DNA of 64,000 nucleotides from UBA7803 sp963822255 (GTDB lineage Bacteria > Pseudomonadota > Gammaproteobacteria > Pseudomonadales > Azotimanducaceae): NCBI GenBank assembly GCA_963822255.1, contig CAWGGV010000009.1:682001-746000 (forward strand). Direction: 5' to 3'. Below the pieces are notes generated by a model that saw nothing but the letters and a program-made list of their open reading frames with translations, searched no databases and had not been told where the DNA came from. A program made the position numbers and the translations under genes. This document shows, piece by piece, positions 23,965 through 34,064 of this stretch (its first letter is position 1; every line of letters begins with the position of its first letter).

Positions 23965-25947
23965 ATGGCGGACGTGGGGATTCAGCAGCCGCGCGGTGTC
24001 GGTGGAACGCAGAGCGACGAGATCTCGCTCGACCTGGCGCCCGCCGACGTGGAAATGGCGGTACGGCGGGGGCGCGATGCACTGCTGACCCGTCAGCAGT
24101 CGGACGGGCACTGGGTGTACGAGTTGGAAGCCGACTGCACGATTCCGGCGGAGTACATCCTGATGATGCACTTCGTCGACGAGATCGACGAACCGCTGCA
24201 GGCGCTGCTGGCACAGTATCTGCGGCGCCGGCAGACGGCCGAAGGCGGCTGGCCCCTGTACTACGGCGGCGCCGTCGACGTGAGCTGCAGTGTCAAGGCC
24301 TACTACGCGCTGAAGCTGGCCGGAGACGATCCGCAAGCGCCGCACATGCGCGCGGCGCGCCGGGCGATCCTGAACCGGGGCGGCGCCGCCCGCGCCAACG
24401 TGTTCACCCGCATCATGCTCTACCAGTTCCGTCAGGTGCCGTGGCGGGCGGTGCCGATGGTGCCGGTGGAGATCATTCGGCTGCCGCGCTGGTTTCCGTT
24501 GGACATTCACAAAATCGCGTACTGGTCGCGCACCGTGGTGATCCCGCTGGCCGTGCTGCTGTCTCTGCGGGTGCGGGCGCAGAACCCGCGCGGCATCGGG
24601 GTGCGCGAACTGTTCAGCGTGGACCCCGAGCAAGAGCGCGGTTACTTCCGTGCCAAGTCGCCACGGGCGCGCCTCTACCTGGGCCTCGAGCGGTCGCTGC
24701 GCCCTTTCGAGTCGATGCTGCCCCGGCGCTGGCGCGAAACCTCCATCAGAAAGGCTCACGACTGGGTGGTGGAGCGGCTGAACGGGGACGACGGCCTGGG
24801 CGCGATCTTTCCGGCCATGGTCAATGCCTACGAGATGCTGGTGGTGCTGGGCTACGCTGCGGATCATCCGTACCGCCGGCAGGCCCGGGCGGCGCTCGAG
24901 AAGCTGCTGGTGGTCAAGCGCGACGAGGCCTACTGTCAGCCTTGCGTGTCACCGGTCTGGGACACGGCGTTGGCTATCCACGCGCTGGAAGAGTGCGGAT
25001 TGGACGAGCCCGAGGTGGCGCAATCGGTGGATCGGGCGCTCGGCTGGCTGGCCGACCGCCAGGTGACCGCGGACGGTGACTTCACCGCCACCCGCCCTGG
25101 GGTGGCCGGCGGTGGCTGGGCGTTCCAGTACAACAATCCCCATTATCCCGACCTGGACGACACCGCCGTGGTGGCCTGGGCCATGCGGCGGCGGGATCCG
25201 GAGCGTTACCGCCCTGCCGTCGACCGGGCGGTGGCCTGGCTCGCCGGCATGCAGTCCACCAACGGCGGCTTCGCCGCCTTCGACGCGGACAACCACCACC
25301 TGCATCTGAACGACATTCCGTTCGCCGACCACGGTGCCCTGCTCGATCCTCCCACCGAGGACGTCAGCGCCCGGGTCGCCACGCTGCTCGGTCACCTGGG
25401 CAAGGAGGCCGACGACCGCGAAGCGGTCAGGAACCGGCTGATCGAGTACCTCGGCCGCACCCAGGCGCCGGAGGGCTGCTGGTGGGGCCGCTGGGGCAGC
25501 AACTACATCTATGGCACCTGGTCGGTGCTGGTAGCGCTGGAAACGCTCGGCGTCCCCGCCGACGATTCGCGGGTACAGCGCGCCGCCGACTGGCTGGAGT
25601 CGGTGCAGCGGCCCGATGGCGGCTGGGGCGAGAGCAACGACAGCTACGAGGACGCGCGCCCGTCGGCCAGGCACCACGCCGCCGATAACCATCCGAGCAC
25701 CACCTTCCAGACCGCCTGGGCACTGCTGGCGCTGTTGGCTGCCGGCCGGGCGGGCAGCCCGGCGGTGCGCCGCGGGGTCGAGTACCTGGTGGACGGTCAG
25801 GGCCCTGACGGCGAGTGGCGGGACGCCGCTTTCACGGCACCGGGATTTCCCCGCGTCTTCTATCTGAAGTACCACGGCTACAGCCAGTACTTTCCGCTGT
25901 GGGCGCTGGCACGCTACCGGCGGGCCGTCCCGGCGAACGGCCGATGA
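23965..25947 (+). CDS. shc: Squalene-hopene cyclase
   Basis: 660 residues, close to family length. Cyclises squalene to hopene/hopanol at the inner membrane. The catalytic DxDD motif is DLDDTA (Asp396-Asp399). Several QW repeats are visible (QQSDGHWVYELEAD near 45, TAEGGWPLYYGG near 92, STNGGFAAFD, APEGCWWGRWG, RPDGGWGES, GPDGEWRDAAF near the end). The C-terminal FYLKYHGYSQYFPLWALARYR is typical. The ATG at 23965 follows the SQS stop after four bases, and its stop overlaps the hpnG start, so synthesis is probably coupled through the cluster. Also called hpnF. Confidence 0.96.
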   Translation: MADVGIQQPRGVGGTQSDEISLDLAPADVEMAVRRGRDALLTRQQSDGHWVYELEADCTIPAEYILMMHFVDEIDEPLQALLAQYLRRRQTAEGGWPLYYGGAVDVSCSVKAYYALKLAGDDPQAPHMRAARRAILNRGGAARANVFTRIMLYQFRQVPWRAVPMVPVEIIRLPRWFPLDIHKIAYWSRTVVIPLAVLLSLRVRAQNPRGIGVRELFSVDPEQERGYFRAKSPRARLYLGLERSLRPFESMLPRRWRETSIRKAHDWVVERLNGDDGLGAIFPAMVNAYEMLVVLGYAADHPYRRQARAALEKLLVVKRDEAYCQPCVSPVWDTALAIHALEECGLDEPEVAQSVDRALGWLADRQVTADGDFTATRPGVAGGGWAFQYNNPHYPDLDDTAVVAWAMRRRDPERYRPAVDRAVAWLAGMQSTNGGFAAFDADNHHLHLNDIPFADHGALLDPPTEDVSARVATLLGHLGKEADDREAVRNRLIEYLGRTQAPEGCWWGRWGSNYIYGTWSVLVALETLGVPADDSRVQRAADWLESVQRPDGGWGESNDSYEDARPSARHHAADNHPSTTFQTAWALLALLAAGRAGSPAVRRGVEYLVDGQGPDGEWRDAAFTAPGFPRVFYLKYHGYSQYFPLWALARYRRAVPANGR

Positions 25948-26576
25948 CCGCCGCGGTGCACGTCATCGCGGCGCTGCCGGGCGAGGCCCGCACCCTGGCC
26001 CGCCGCGGGCTGGCTGTCTCGGTCTGCGGCGTCGGCGCCGAAGCGGCTCGGCGCGCGGCCGAGCGGGTGCTGGCGCAAGGGAGCGGGGTCATCCTGAGCT
26101 GGGGCGTCGCCGGCGGGCTGGATCCCGGGCTCGAGGCGGGCGATCTGTTCCTGCCGCGCCACGTATCGAACGGCCGCGGAGGGCTGTGGCCCGCCGCCGG
26201 GCGCGAGGGCACGTTGCTTACGGTGGCCGAGCCGGTGACCGACGCGGCGGACAAGGCGCGGCTCTGGCGGAACACCGGATGCCACGCGGTGGACATGGAA
26301 AGTGCCGCGGTCGCTGAAGTCTGCGCCGCGCACGGCGCGGTGTTCGTCAGCGTCCGCGCCATCGCAGATCCGGCCGCGCGCAGCGTGCCGTCGTGGATGC
26401 CGGCATTGCTGGACGACAACGGCCGGCCCCGGCTGGGCCGGCTGGCGGCGCGGCTGCTCGCCGAGCGCGGCGCCGTGACGGCGGTCCGCGGCTGCATGGC
26501 CGACTATCGCGCGGCGCTCGGAGCGCTGCGAGCGGCCGCCGCGGACCTGACCGGGTTGATCGGGGCCCCGGCATGA
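25944..26576 (+). CDS. hpnG: Hopanoid-associated phosphorylase HpnG
   Basis: 210 residues, nucleoside phosphorylase fold. ATG overlaps the shc stop by four bases. The N-terminus VHVIAALPGEARTL and the GWGVAGGLDPGLEAGDLFLP-like segment (ILSWGVAGGLDPGLEAGDL) are family features; AVDMESAAVAEVCAAHG is the active-site VDMES motif. HpnG removes adenine from adenosylhopane, the product of HpnH, giving phosphoribosylhopane on the way to bacteriohopanetetrol. The order shc-hpnG-hpnA-hpnH is that of known hpn clusters. Confidence 0.9.
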   Translation: MTAAVHVIAALPGEARTLARRGLAVSVCGVGAEAARRAAERVLAQGSGVILSWGVAGGLDPGLEAGDLFLPRHVSNGRGGLWPAAGREGTLLTVAEPVTDAADKARLWRNTGCHAVDMESAAVAEVCAAHGAVFVSVRAIADPAARSVPSWMPALLDDNGRPRLGRLAARLLAERGAVTAVRGCMADYRAALGALRAAAADLTGLIGAPA

Positions 26577-27610
26577 CCGCCGCGGAGGTCGGGCCGAGCG
26601 GCGGCAGCGCGCTGCCGCAGGGCGCCCGGGTGCTGGTCACCGGCGCCACGGGCTTCGTCGGCGCAGCCATCGCCCGGGCGTTGCTTCGTCACGGCTATCG
26701 GGTCAGGGCGCTGGTACGCGCGGCGGCCCGCACGGACAACCTGGCGGGCCTCGCCGTGGAAACGGTGCCAGGGGATCTGGCGAGACCTGAGAGCCTGGCC
26801 GGCGCCCTCGCCGGCTGCGACGCCCTGATCCATGCCGCCGCCGACTACCGCCTTTGGACACCGGATCCGAGCAGCGTCTACCGGATCAACGTGGACGGCA
26901 CCCGGGCGTTGTTGGAGGCCGCCGCCGAGCTCGGTGTCAAGCGCATCGTCTACACGGGCTCGGTCGCCACTCTCGCCACCGACCAGAGCACTGCCAGTGC
27001 GGACGAGGAACAGCCGGCCAGACTCGAGGACATGACCGGCCACTACAAACGCTCCAAATGGCTGGCGGAGCAGCTCGTGCTCGAGCGCGCCCGGCAGGGC
27101 CAGGCGGTGGTGGTGGCCATCCCTTCCACGCCGTTCGGCCGCGGCGACATCAAGCCGACTCCCACCGGGCGCATCGTCCTGGACGCGCTGCAGGGCCGCA
27201 TGCCGGTGTACGTGGACACCGGCCTCAACGTGGTGCACGTGGACGACGTGGCCGAGGGTCACGTGCTGGCGCTGGAACGGGGCGAGCCCGGCCGGCGTTA
27301 CATTTTCGGCGGCGACAACCTCACCCTGCGCGAGATCCTCGGCGAAGTGTGCCGGCGGGCCGGGCGGCGGGCGCCGCGTATCCGCCTGCCGCTGGGGCTG
27401 GTGCTGCCGGTGGCCGTCGGCTGCGAGGTGGCCGCGCGGCTCACCCGGCGCCCGCCCAGGGTGACCCTGGAGGGGGTCCGCCTGGCCCGCAACCACATGT
27501 ACTTCTCCAGCGAGCGGGCACGGCGGGAGCTGGGCTACCAGTGGCGGCCAGCGGGCGAAGCGTTGGGCGACTCCGTGGACTGGTTCATGGGGAGCTGGAG
27601 AGCCGCATGA
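26573..27610 (+). CDS. hpnA: Hopanoid-associated sugar epimerase HpnA
   Basis: 345 residues, extended short-chain dehydrogenase. ATG overlaps hpnG by four bases. NAD(P)-binding GxxGxxG is VLVTGATGFVGAAIARALL; the active-site YxxxK is YKRSK, preceded by the serine/threonine segment VYTGSVATLA. AADYRLWTPDP and IPSTPFGRGDIKPTPTGRI (in parts) are signatures of the HpnA family. Its precise reaction is not settled; it is thought to act on the ribose-derived side chain or a precursor of extended hopanoids. A 153-base non-coding gap follows before hpnH. Confidence 0.93.
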   Translation: MTAAEVGPSGGSALPQGARVLVTGATGFVGAAIARALLRHGYRVRALVRAAARTDNLAGLAVETVPGDLARPESLAGALAGCDALIHAAADYRLWTPDPSSVYRINVDGTRALLEAAAELGVKRIVYTGSVATLATDQSTASADEEQPARLEDMTGHYKRSKWLAEQLVLERARQGQAVVVAIPSTPFGRGDIKPTPTGRIVLDALQGRMPVYVDTGLNVVHVDDVAEGHVLALERGEPGRRYIFGGDNLTLREILGEVCRRAGRRAPRIRLPLGLVLPVAVGCEVAARLTRRPPRVTLEGVRLARNHMYFSSERARRELGYQWRPAGEALGDSVDWFMGSWRAA

Positions 27611-27763
27611 ACACCTGTTCCGGAACGCCCACCGGCCTTTCCTGGTCCGATAGTTGCTGTTCTGAAGTACGACCGCCATTTCGGCGGCGAGGGCACGGCG
27701 GCGCCAGCCGGCCTGCGCCGCGCCACCTCGTCGATTTTCATACTCTGCTGACAGGGAGCTGAC

Positions 27764-28836
<1,073 letters not shown>

Positions 28837-28837
<1 letters not shown>

Positions 28838-29988
28838 TGGCGGCCGCCGCCGTGGCGACCGCCGCGGGCATCGGCAGCCTGCTGCTGTGGTGCGCGGTGA
28901 CGCTGTGGCGGCCGCCGCGGCGAAGCCCCCGGCTGGAACCGGGCGCGCCGCCGCGCCGGTTCGATGATGTGGACGTCATCGTGCCGGCGCGCAACGAGGC
29001 CGACGTGCTGCCGGGCACGCTCGCTGCGCTGCTGGCCCAGGGCCCGGGGCTGCGGGTGCTGGTGGTGGACGACGAATCCGCCGACGGAACCGCGGCCGTA
29101 GCGGCCGCCGCCGGCGCCGCTGCAGTGGCTGCGGGATCTACCGTCGAGGTGATCAGCGGAGCCCCCCGGCCAACCGGCTGGAGCGGCAAGCTATGGGCCC
29201 AGGAGCAGGCGCGGCAGCGTCTCGAGCGCCCGTATACCCTGCTGCTCGACGCCGATATCGAGCTCGACCGCGGCATGCTCAGCGCGCTCCGCGAGCGGCT
29301 GCAAAGCGGCGACCTGGGCCTCGTCTCCGTGCTGGCGAAACCGCAGCTCGGCGCCGTGCCGGAACGGCTGCTGATGCCCGCCTACGTGTTCTTCTTCGAG
29401 CTGATGTATCCGTTCCGGCGCGCCAACGATCCCGGCTCCCGGGTCGCCGCGGCAGCCGGCGGCTGCGTGCTCGTCGAGGGCCAGCTGCTGCAGCGGCTCG
29501 ACGCCTTCCGGCAGATCCGCGGTGACCTCATCGACGATTGCGCGCTGGCGCGACTGGTGAAGCGCAGCGGCGCACGTACCTGGATCGGTCTCAGCCGCGG
29601 CGCCGGCAGTCTGCGCGAAAGCGGCGGCTGGCGCGGCATCCACGATCTGGTAGCCCGGCACGCGTACACTCAGCTTCACTACTCGCCGGCGCTGCTCGCC
29701 CTCACCACCGTCACCATGCTGCTGATGTTCGCGGTGCCGGTCCTCGCCGCGGCCGCAGCGTTGCCCCTCGCGGCCGGCTGGCTCGCGGTGGCGGCCTGGG
29801 GCCTGATGACGGCCTGCTATCTGCCGACCCTTCGTTACTACCGGCTGTCCGCGGCCTGGGCACTGCTGCTGCCGGTCGCCGGCCTGGCCTTTCTGCTCAT
29901 GGTCTGGAGCTCCGCCTGGCGCTACCACGTGCACGGCCAGCGCGCCTCGTGGCGGGGGCGAACCTACGCCTTGGAAGGCACGCCGTGA
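28837..29988 (+). CDS. hpnB: Hopene-associated glycosyltransferase HpnB
   Basis: 383 residues, GT2-type membrane glycosyltransferase. An N-terminal helix is followed by the catalytic domain with DVIVPARNEADVLPGTL, VVDDESADGT, LLDADIELDRG (DxD) and GDLIDDCALARLVKRSG; the last 130 residues hold three to four membrane helices (LALTTVTMLLMFAVPVLAAAA region). HpnB proteins accompany hopanoid genes; the donor and acceptor are not firmly known. ATG overlaps hpnH and the stop overlaps the next gene's GTG, so the three are coupled. Confidence 0.92.
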
Positions 29989-31484
29989 CCGTGCCGGTCG
30001 GCATCAGCGGCTTCTCGGTCTACCTGCCGCCGTACCAGGTGGAACTCGCGGCGTGGTGCCGATGGACCGGGGAGAATCCAGCGAAGATCTCCAAAGTCGT
30101 GGGCGACAGCTTCCGCCTGTGCGGCGAGCGGGAGAATGTCTATACCATGGCCGCCAACGCGGTGATGCGGCTGATCCGCGATCACGACGTGGACCCGGCC
30201 CGGGTGGGCATGCTGGCCCTCGGCACCGAGAGCAGCACGGACAACTCCGCCGGTGCGGTGATCGTGCGTGGCATGGTGGACGAGGCGCTGCGCCGGGACG
30301 GGCGGCCGCCGCTGTCCCGCCACTGCGAGGTGCCGGAGTTCAAACACGCCTGTCTCGGTGGCGTCTATGCCCTGAAGGGCGCCTGGCGCTACCTGCTGGC
30401 CGATGGCGGCAGCCGGCAGGCCATCGTGGTCAGCGCCGACATCGCCGAGTACGCTCGAGGCACCACCGGCGAGCCTACCCAGGGTGCCGGTGCGGTGGCC
30501 GCGCTGGTGGAGTCCGACCCCGCACTGCTGGCCGTGGACTTGCGCCGCAGCGGCAGCGCCTCCGACTATCGGGGGGCCGACTTCCGTAAACCCTTCTCCC
30601 GCTACCGCGGCCAGAGCGGTCGCGGACGTCTCAAGGACTTTCCGGTATTCAACGGCAAGTACTCCACCGCCTGCTATCTGGATGAGATCCTGCTCGCCAT
30701 GCACCACGCGATCAGCCGGGACGGCGCCGACGCTCGCCAGGGTCGCGACTACCTGGACCGCTTCGACGCCGTGTTCCTCCATCGCCCGTACCAGCGGATG
30801 GCGGACAACGGCTGGGCCATGCTGGTGCTGTTCCTGCTCGCGGCCGGCAGCCGCCGAGACCGGGCGCTGCTCGACGAGCTGGGGGCGGCCAGCGGCGTCG
30901 ACGCCGCCACCGTCGCTGCGGAGCTCACCGGGCGGCCGCGCGTGAACGAGCTGCTCGGCGGCGCGGATCCCGGGGTCGATCTGTACCCGGCCGCGCACCG
31001 ACTGATGAAGGCGCTGAGGGCGAGCGAGCTGCACGCCGAGCTGGTGGACGCCAAGCTGTCGCTTGGCCGCTCGGTCATGCGGCGGGCGGGCAATCTCTAC
31101 ACCGCCGCGCTGCCGGCCTGGCTCGGCGCCGGCCTCGAGCAGGCGGCCCGGCAGGAGCGCGACCTCACCGGCCACCAGGTGCTGGCTATCGGCTACGGCA
31201 GCGGCGACGCCGCCGAAGTGATCCCTCTCGAGGTCATGCCCGGCTGGCGGGACGCCGCCCTGCGCGGCCGCTTCGAGGCGGCGCTGGCGGACCCGGTAGT
31301 GCTCGGCGAAGCGGACTATCAGCGTCTGCACGATGAAGGCCGCGGCGGCTGCCGTGGCGGCGATTTCTGTATAGAACGGGTCGGGACGCCGGGTGCGCCG
31401 TTCGATGACTGTGGCGTCGAGTACTACCAGTATCAGCCGGCTCGGCCGAGCCGAAGCGCTCGGAGCGCGCCGGTCGGCTCATGA
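29985..31484 (+). CDS. Hydroxymethylglutaryl-CoA synthase family protein
   Basis: 499 residues from a GTG overlapping the hpnB stop (GTGA); a second GTG six bases on is possible. Thiolase fold of the HMG-CoA synthase family: GISGFSVYLPPYQVELA start, catalytic Glu82 in GTESSTDNSAGA, Cys123 in HACLGGVYALKGAW, and His266 in FLHRPYQRMADNGW, so the full catalytic triad is kept. The enzyme condenses acetyl-CoA with acetoacetyl-CoA in the mevalonate route; a relative serves polyketide beta-branching. It is not in canonical hpn clusters. Being wedged between hpnB and hpnI with overlaps on both sides, it is clearly part of the operon. Confidence 0.85.
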   Translation: MTVPVGISGFSVYLPPYQVELAAWCRWTGENPAKISKVVGDSFRLCGERENVYTMAANAVMRLIRDHDVDPARVGMLALGTESSTDNSAGAVIVRGMVDEALRRDGRPPLSRHCEVPEFKHACLGGVYALKGAWRYLLADGGSRQAIVVSADIAEYARGTTGEPTQGAGAVAALVESDPALLAVDLRRSGSASDYRGADFRKPFSRYRGQSGRGRLKDFPVFNGKYSTACYLDEILLAMHHAISRDGADARQGRDYLDRFDAVFLHRPYQRMADNGWAMLVLFLLAAGSRRDRALLDELGAASGVDAATVAAELTGRPRVNELLGGADPGVDLYPAAHRLMKALRASELHAELVDAKLSLGRSVMRRAGNLYTAALPAWLGAGLEQAARQERDLTGHQVLAIGYGSGDAAEVIPLEVMPGWRDAALRGRFEAALADPVVLGEADYQRLHDEGRGGCRGGDFCIERVGTPGAPFDDCGVEYYQYQPARPSRSARSAPVGS

Positions 31485-32641
31485 CCCTGCCCTGGCTGCT
31501 GACCGGGTGGACGGCGCTGGCGTTGTCGTGGTGGTTGCTGGCGGCGTCTCTCGTCGGCTCAGCCGCCCGCCGGCGAGCGGCAGCCACCGCCGACCGGCGC
31601 TTCCTCACGGTCTTCAAGTGCCTGGCAGGTAACCTCGCTGCGGCGGAGCAGGATCGTCTGGGCCGTTGCCTCGAGACCTTCGTGGCGGAGCTCGATGGCG
31701 ACAGCGAGCTGCTGCTCGGCGTGCCTGGCGGTCAGGAGACTCACTGGCGCCGCTGGGCCGGGCAGATGGCGGAGCGGTATCCCGGCACCACCATCACCCT
31801 GGTGGTGGAGGCTGCTCCGGACCGGCTGGCGGCGAATCCCAAGGTATCCTGGCTGCGGCTGCTGGCGCCCCATGCCCGGGGCGCGCTGTGGCTGTGGAGC
31901 GATGCCGACATGGAGGCGCCGCCCGGAACGCTCGCGACCCTGCGGCAGGACATGGCCGCGGCCCTCGGCGAGGGCGCCGCCATGGTGACGTCCCCCTACC
32001 TGGTGCGGGAGGTACGCTCTGCACCCGCCGTGCTCGACGCCCTGTACGTGAACCTGGAACACCATCCGGGCGCTGTGCTGCTCGGCCGTCTGAACCGGAT
32101 CCGCTTCGCCTTCGGCGCTGGCATGCTGTTCGAGGCCGAAGCCTTCCGCCGGCGGGTGGACTGGCAAGCTCTCGGGCAGTGCCTGGCCGACGACTTCTAC
32201 CTGGGGCAACGGCTCGCGCCGGTGCGTCTCGGCACGACCCGGCTGGTCACCACCCCGGCCGACGCACGCTGGGGCGGTGCGCTGTTGCACTATCACCGCT
32301 GGCACAAGACCGTGCGCTGGTGCGAGCCCGCCGGCTTCGCCGGACAACTGCTGGTCCTGCCGATGCTGGGCTGGCTGGCCGCCGTGGCGACTCATCCCGG
32401 CACGGCCTGGGCGTGGCTCGGCCTCGCCGCAACGGCGGCCATGGAAGCCACCGCCGCGGTGGCAATCTGTGCCCTGGTGGGCTGCCGCCTGCCGCGCGGC
32501 GTCCGCTACGCGCTGCCGGTCTGGACCGTCGTTCGCGCCCTCACGTGGCTGGCGTGCTGGGTCCCCACCCCCATTCTCTGGCGCGGGACCGCATGGTGGT
32601 CGCCGCGCCAGCGCCCCCGTCAAGGGGCGGCGGGGCCGTGA
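31481..32641 (+). CDS. hpnI: HpnI-type glycosyltransferase (GT21, ceramide-glucosyltransferase-like)
   Basis: 386 residues. ATG overlaps the HMG-CoA synthase stop by four bases. N-terminal membrane helix, then a GT21 catalytic region with WLWSDADMEAPP (D2), CLADDFYLGQRLA (D3) and the terminal HRWHKTVRW, which fits the (Q/R)xxRW motif. Two to three C-terminal helices. HpnI transfers N-acetylglucosamine to bacteriohopanetetrol; the neighbour HpnK removes its acetyl group, so together they start glucosaminyl-hopanoid synthesis. No HpnJ radical-SAM gene, which would contract the sugar to the cyclitol ether, is seen in the window. Overlaps convergent hpnK by 22 bases. Confidence 0.88.
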   Translation: MTLPWLLTGWTALALSWWLLAASLVGSAARRRAAATADRRFLTVFKCLAGNLAAAEQDRLGRCLETFVAELDGDSELLLGVPGGQETHWRRWAGQMAERYPGTTITLVVEAAPDRLAANPKVSWLRLLAPHARGALWLWSDADMEAPPGTLATLRQDMAAALGEGAAMVTSPYLVREVRSAPAVLDALYVNLEHHPGAVLLGRLNRIRFAFGAGMLFEAEAFRRRVDWQALGQCLADDFYLGQRLAPVRLGTTRLVTTPADARWGGALLHYHRWHKTVRWCEPAGFAGQLLVLPMLGWLAAVATHPGTAWAWLGLAATAAMEATAAVAICALVGCRLPRGVRYALPVWTVVRALTWLACWVPTPILWRGTAWWSPRQRPRQGAAGP

Positions 32642-33366
32642 TGTCCGGCGAGCGCGACGAGACACTCGAGATCCCGGTCGCCAGCGCGCTGACGGGGGTG
32701 GAACATGAACTCGTGCAGGCCGTCTCCCAGCTCGTCGGCTACCCGGCGCACCTCGTCCGGCGCCATGCGGAAGGTGCGGTCCAGGCCCCACAGAGTGGTG
32801 CTGGTCGGCCACGGGAAGCGACGCCGCTGGGGCGCCTGCAGCATCAGGTAGAGCAGCCGGTACGGCCAGCCGGCGAGGCGCCGGCGGAGTGGCCCGCCGG
32901 TGGCGAAGAAGCCGGGGCGCCCCCAGCGTATCCACCCCGCAAAGTCCGACGGCAGGGTCTGGCAGAGCAGCCGGCGCACGAACGGGTGGACCTGCAGGTG
33001 ATGATGAGCGTTGACGAACCGGCAGGACAGGCCGGTCGCCTGGAATGCCTGCCATTGGGCGCGGACCTCGCGACGCACCAAGGTCCGATGGTCCGCCGAC
33101 AAGGCCATGGCGAATCCCGCCCGCGCCGGCGATCGGTCCCAGGGCCATTCCGCCGCCGTGAGCGGGCGGCTGTCGGCCAGATGCAGATGCAGGCCCACTT
33201 CCAGATCGGGATGGTCCCGCGCCAGCGCCACGGCGTGGTTCGTCGCCGGCTGCCCCATCATCAGCGCGGCGCCTTCGAGCGCGCCACGCCGGTGCGCCTC
33301 GACGATGGCGTGATTCACTTCCCGGCTCATGCCGAAATCGTCGGCGACGAAAACCACTCGCTTCAT
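32620..33366 (-). CDS. hpnK: HpnK deacetylase (ChbG/YdjC family)
   Basis: 248 residues from ATG at 33366. Metal and active-site motifs of YdjC/ChbG carbohydrate deacetylases: VFVADDFGMS near the start, EVGLHLHLAD, and NAHHHLQVHP. HpnK takes the acetyl group off N-acetylglucosaminyl-bacteriohopanetetrol, the HpnI product. It is transcribed against the cluster and its last 22 bases overlap hpnI, so it needs its own promoter in the 101-base divergent region shared with the YkoP-like gene. Confidence 0.88.
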   Translation of the reverse strand: MKRVVFVADDFGMSREVNHAIVEAHRRGALEGAALMMGQPATNHAVALARDHPDLEVGLHLHLADSRPLTAAEWPWDRSPARAGFAMALSADHRTLVRREVRAQWQAFQATGLSCRFVNAHHHLQVHPFVRRLLCQTLPSDFAGWIRWGRPGFFATGGPLRRRLAGWPYRLLYLMLQAPQRRRFPWPTSTTLWGLDRTFRMAPDEVRRVADELGDGLHEFMFHPRQRAGDRDLECLVALAGHHGPAAP

Positions 33367-33467
33367 GGCGTCCCTGCGTTCTCCTCCGGTCCCAGGTCCG
33401 TTCCCGGTGGTCGGCAGCCGCCGGCCGCGCCCGATGTTACCCGAAGCGTCCAGGGAGGGTTCCCGCC

Positions 33468-34064
33468 ATGCGGCCGTTGATCCGCTTCATTGACCGCCAA
33501 CTTCGCCACCGCATGGAGGTGTTCGAGTACTCCGACCGCCCCGACTGCCTGTTCCGCGCCCGGATCCTCGAGGCTCCCGAGCCGCTGCCGGTGCCGGATG
33601 GCGAGATCGCGGCGGGTACCCGCGTGCTCGAGCTGCATTTCTGGAACGAGCACATGCCGCCGCTGCCGGCGCACGGCCCGAGCCTGGGTTGGGCGGCCCG
33701 CGGTGCCCGGCTGGTGAAACACTCTCTTCAGGACCTCGCGGGGCGGTTGGAAAGCGACGCCCGGTTCGCCGGCGTGGAGGCCATCGGCGGCAGCAACCTG
33801 CTGTTCACCACGGGGATGGGGAGAGCAACGGACCGCGCCTTCGAGCGGATGGGCTTCGCCCTCAGCGAGCCACCGCCCGCGGGCCGCTGGCAGGAGGTGG
33901 GCGAGAAGATCCACGCCTGCATGCTGATGTGGGCGTACAACCAGGCGAGCCTGCGGGAAGCCCGCTGGCGGCGCATGCGCAGGGGCCGGTTCTGGACTAC
34001 CCGGCAGCGGTTCCTCGACCAGCACCGTCCGCGCCGGCAGCCGGACGGCGACGCCGAACCGTGA
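33468..34064 (+). CDS. YkoP-like domain protein
   Basis: 198 residues, no signal peptide. Contains the pattern GTRVLELHFWNEHMPPL followed by GWAARGARLVKHSLQDLA, which resembles YkoP-like domains found alone or fused to polysaccharide deacetylases; function unknown. ATG at 33468 has GGAGGG about 9 bases upstream. The stop overlaps the sulfotransferase start (GTGA), so the two are coupled. Its place beside HpnK, a deacetylase, echoes the known deacetylase-YkoP fusions and suggests a joint role in processing a sugar-bearing lipid. This link is inferred. Confidence 0.65.
   Translation: MRPLIRFIDRQLRHRMEVFEYSDRPDCLFRARILEAPEPLPVPDGEIAAGTRVLELHFWNEHMPPLPAHGPSLGWAARGARLVKHSLQDLAGRLESDARFAGVEAIGGSNLLFTTGMGRATDRAFERMGFALSEPPPAGRWQEVGEKIHACMLMWAYNQASLREARWRRMRRGRFWTTRQRFLDQHRPRRQPDGDAEP

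Noticed and set aside
27607..27762. 51-codon open frame starting in the hpnA stop (ATGA)
   Set aside because: Placement is tempting, but the sequence is Arg/Ser/Pro-rich without a helix or family feature; left as non-coding leader of hpnH.
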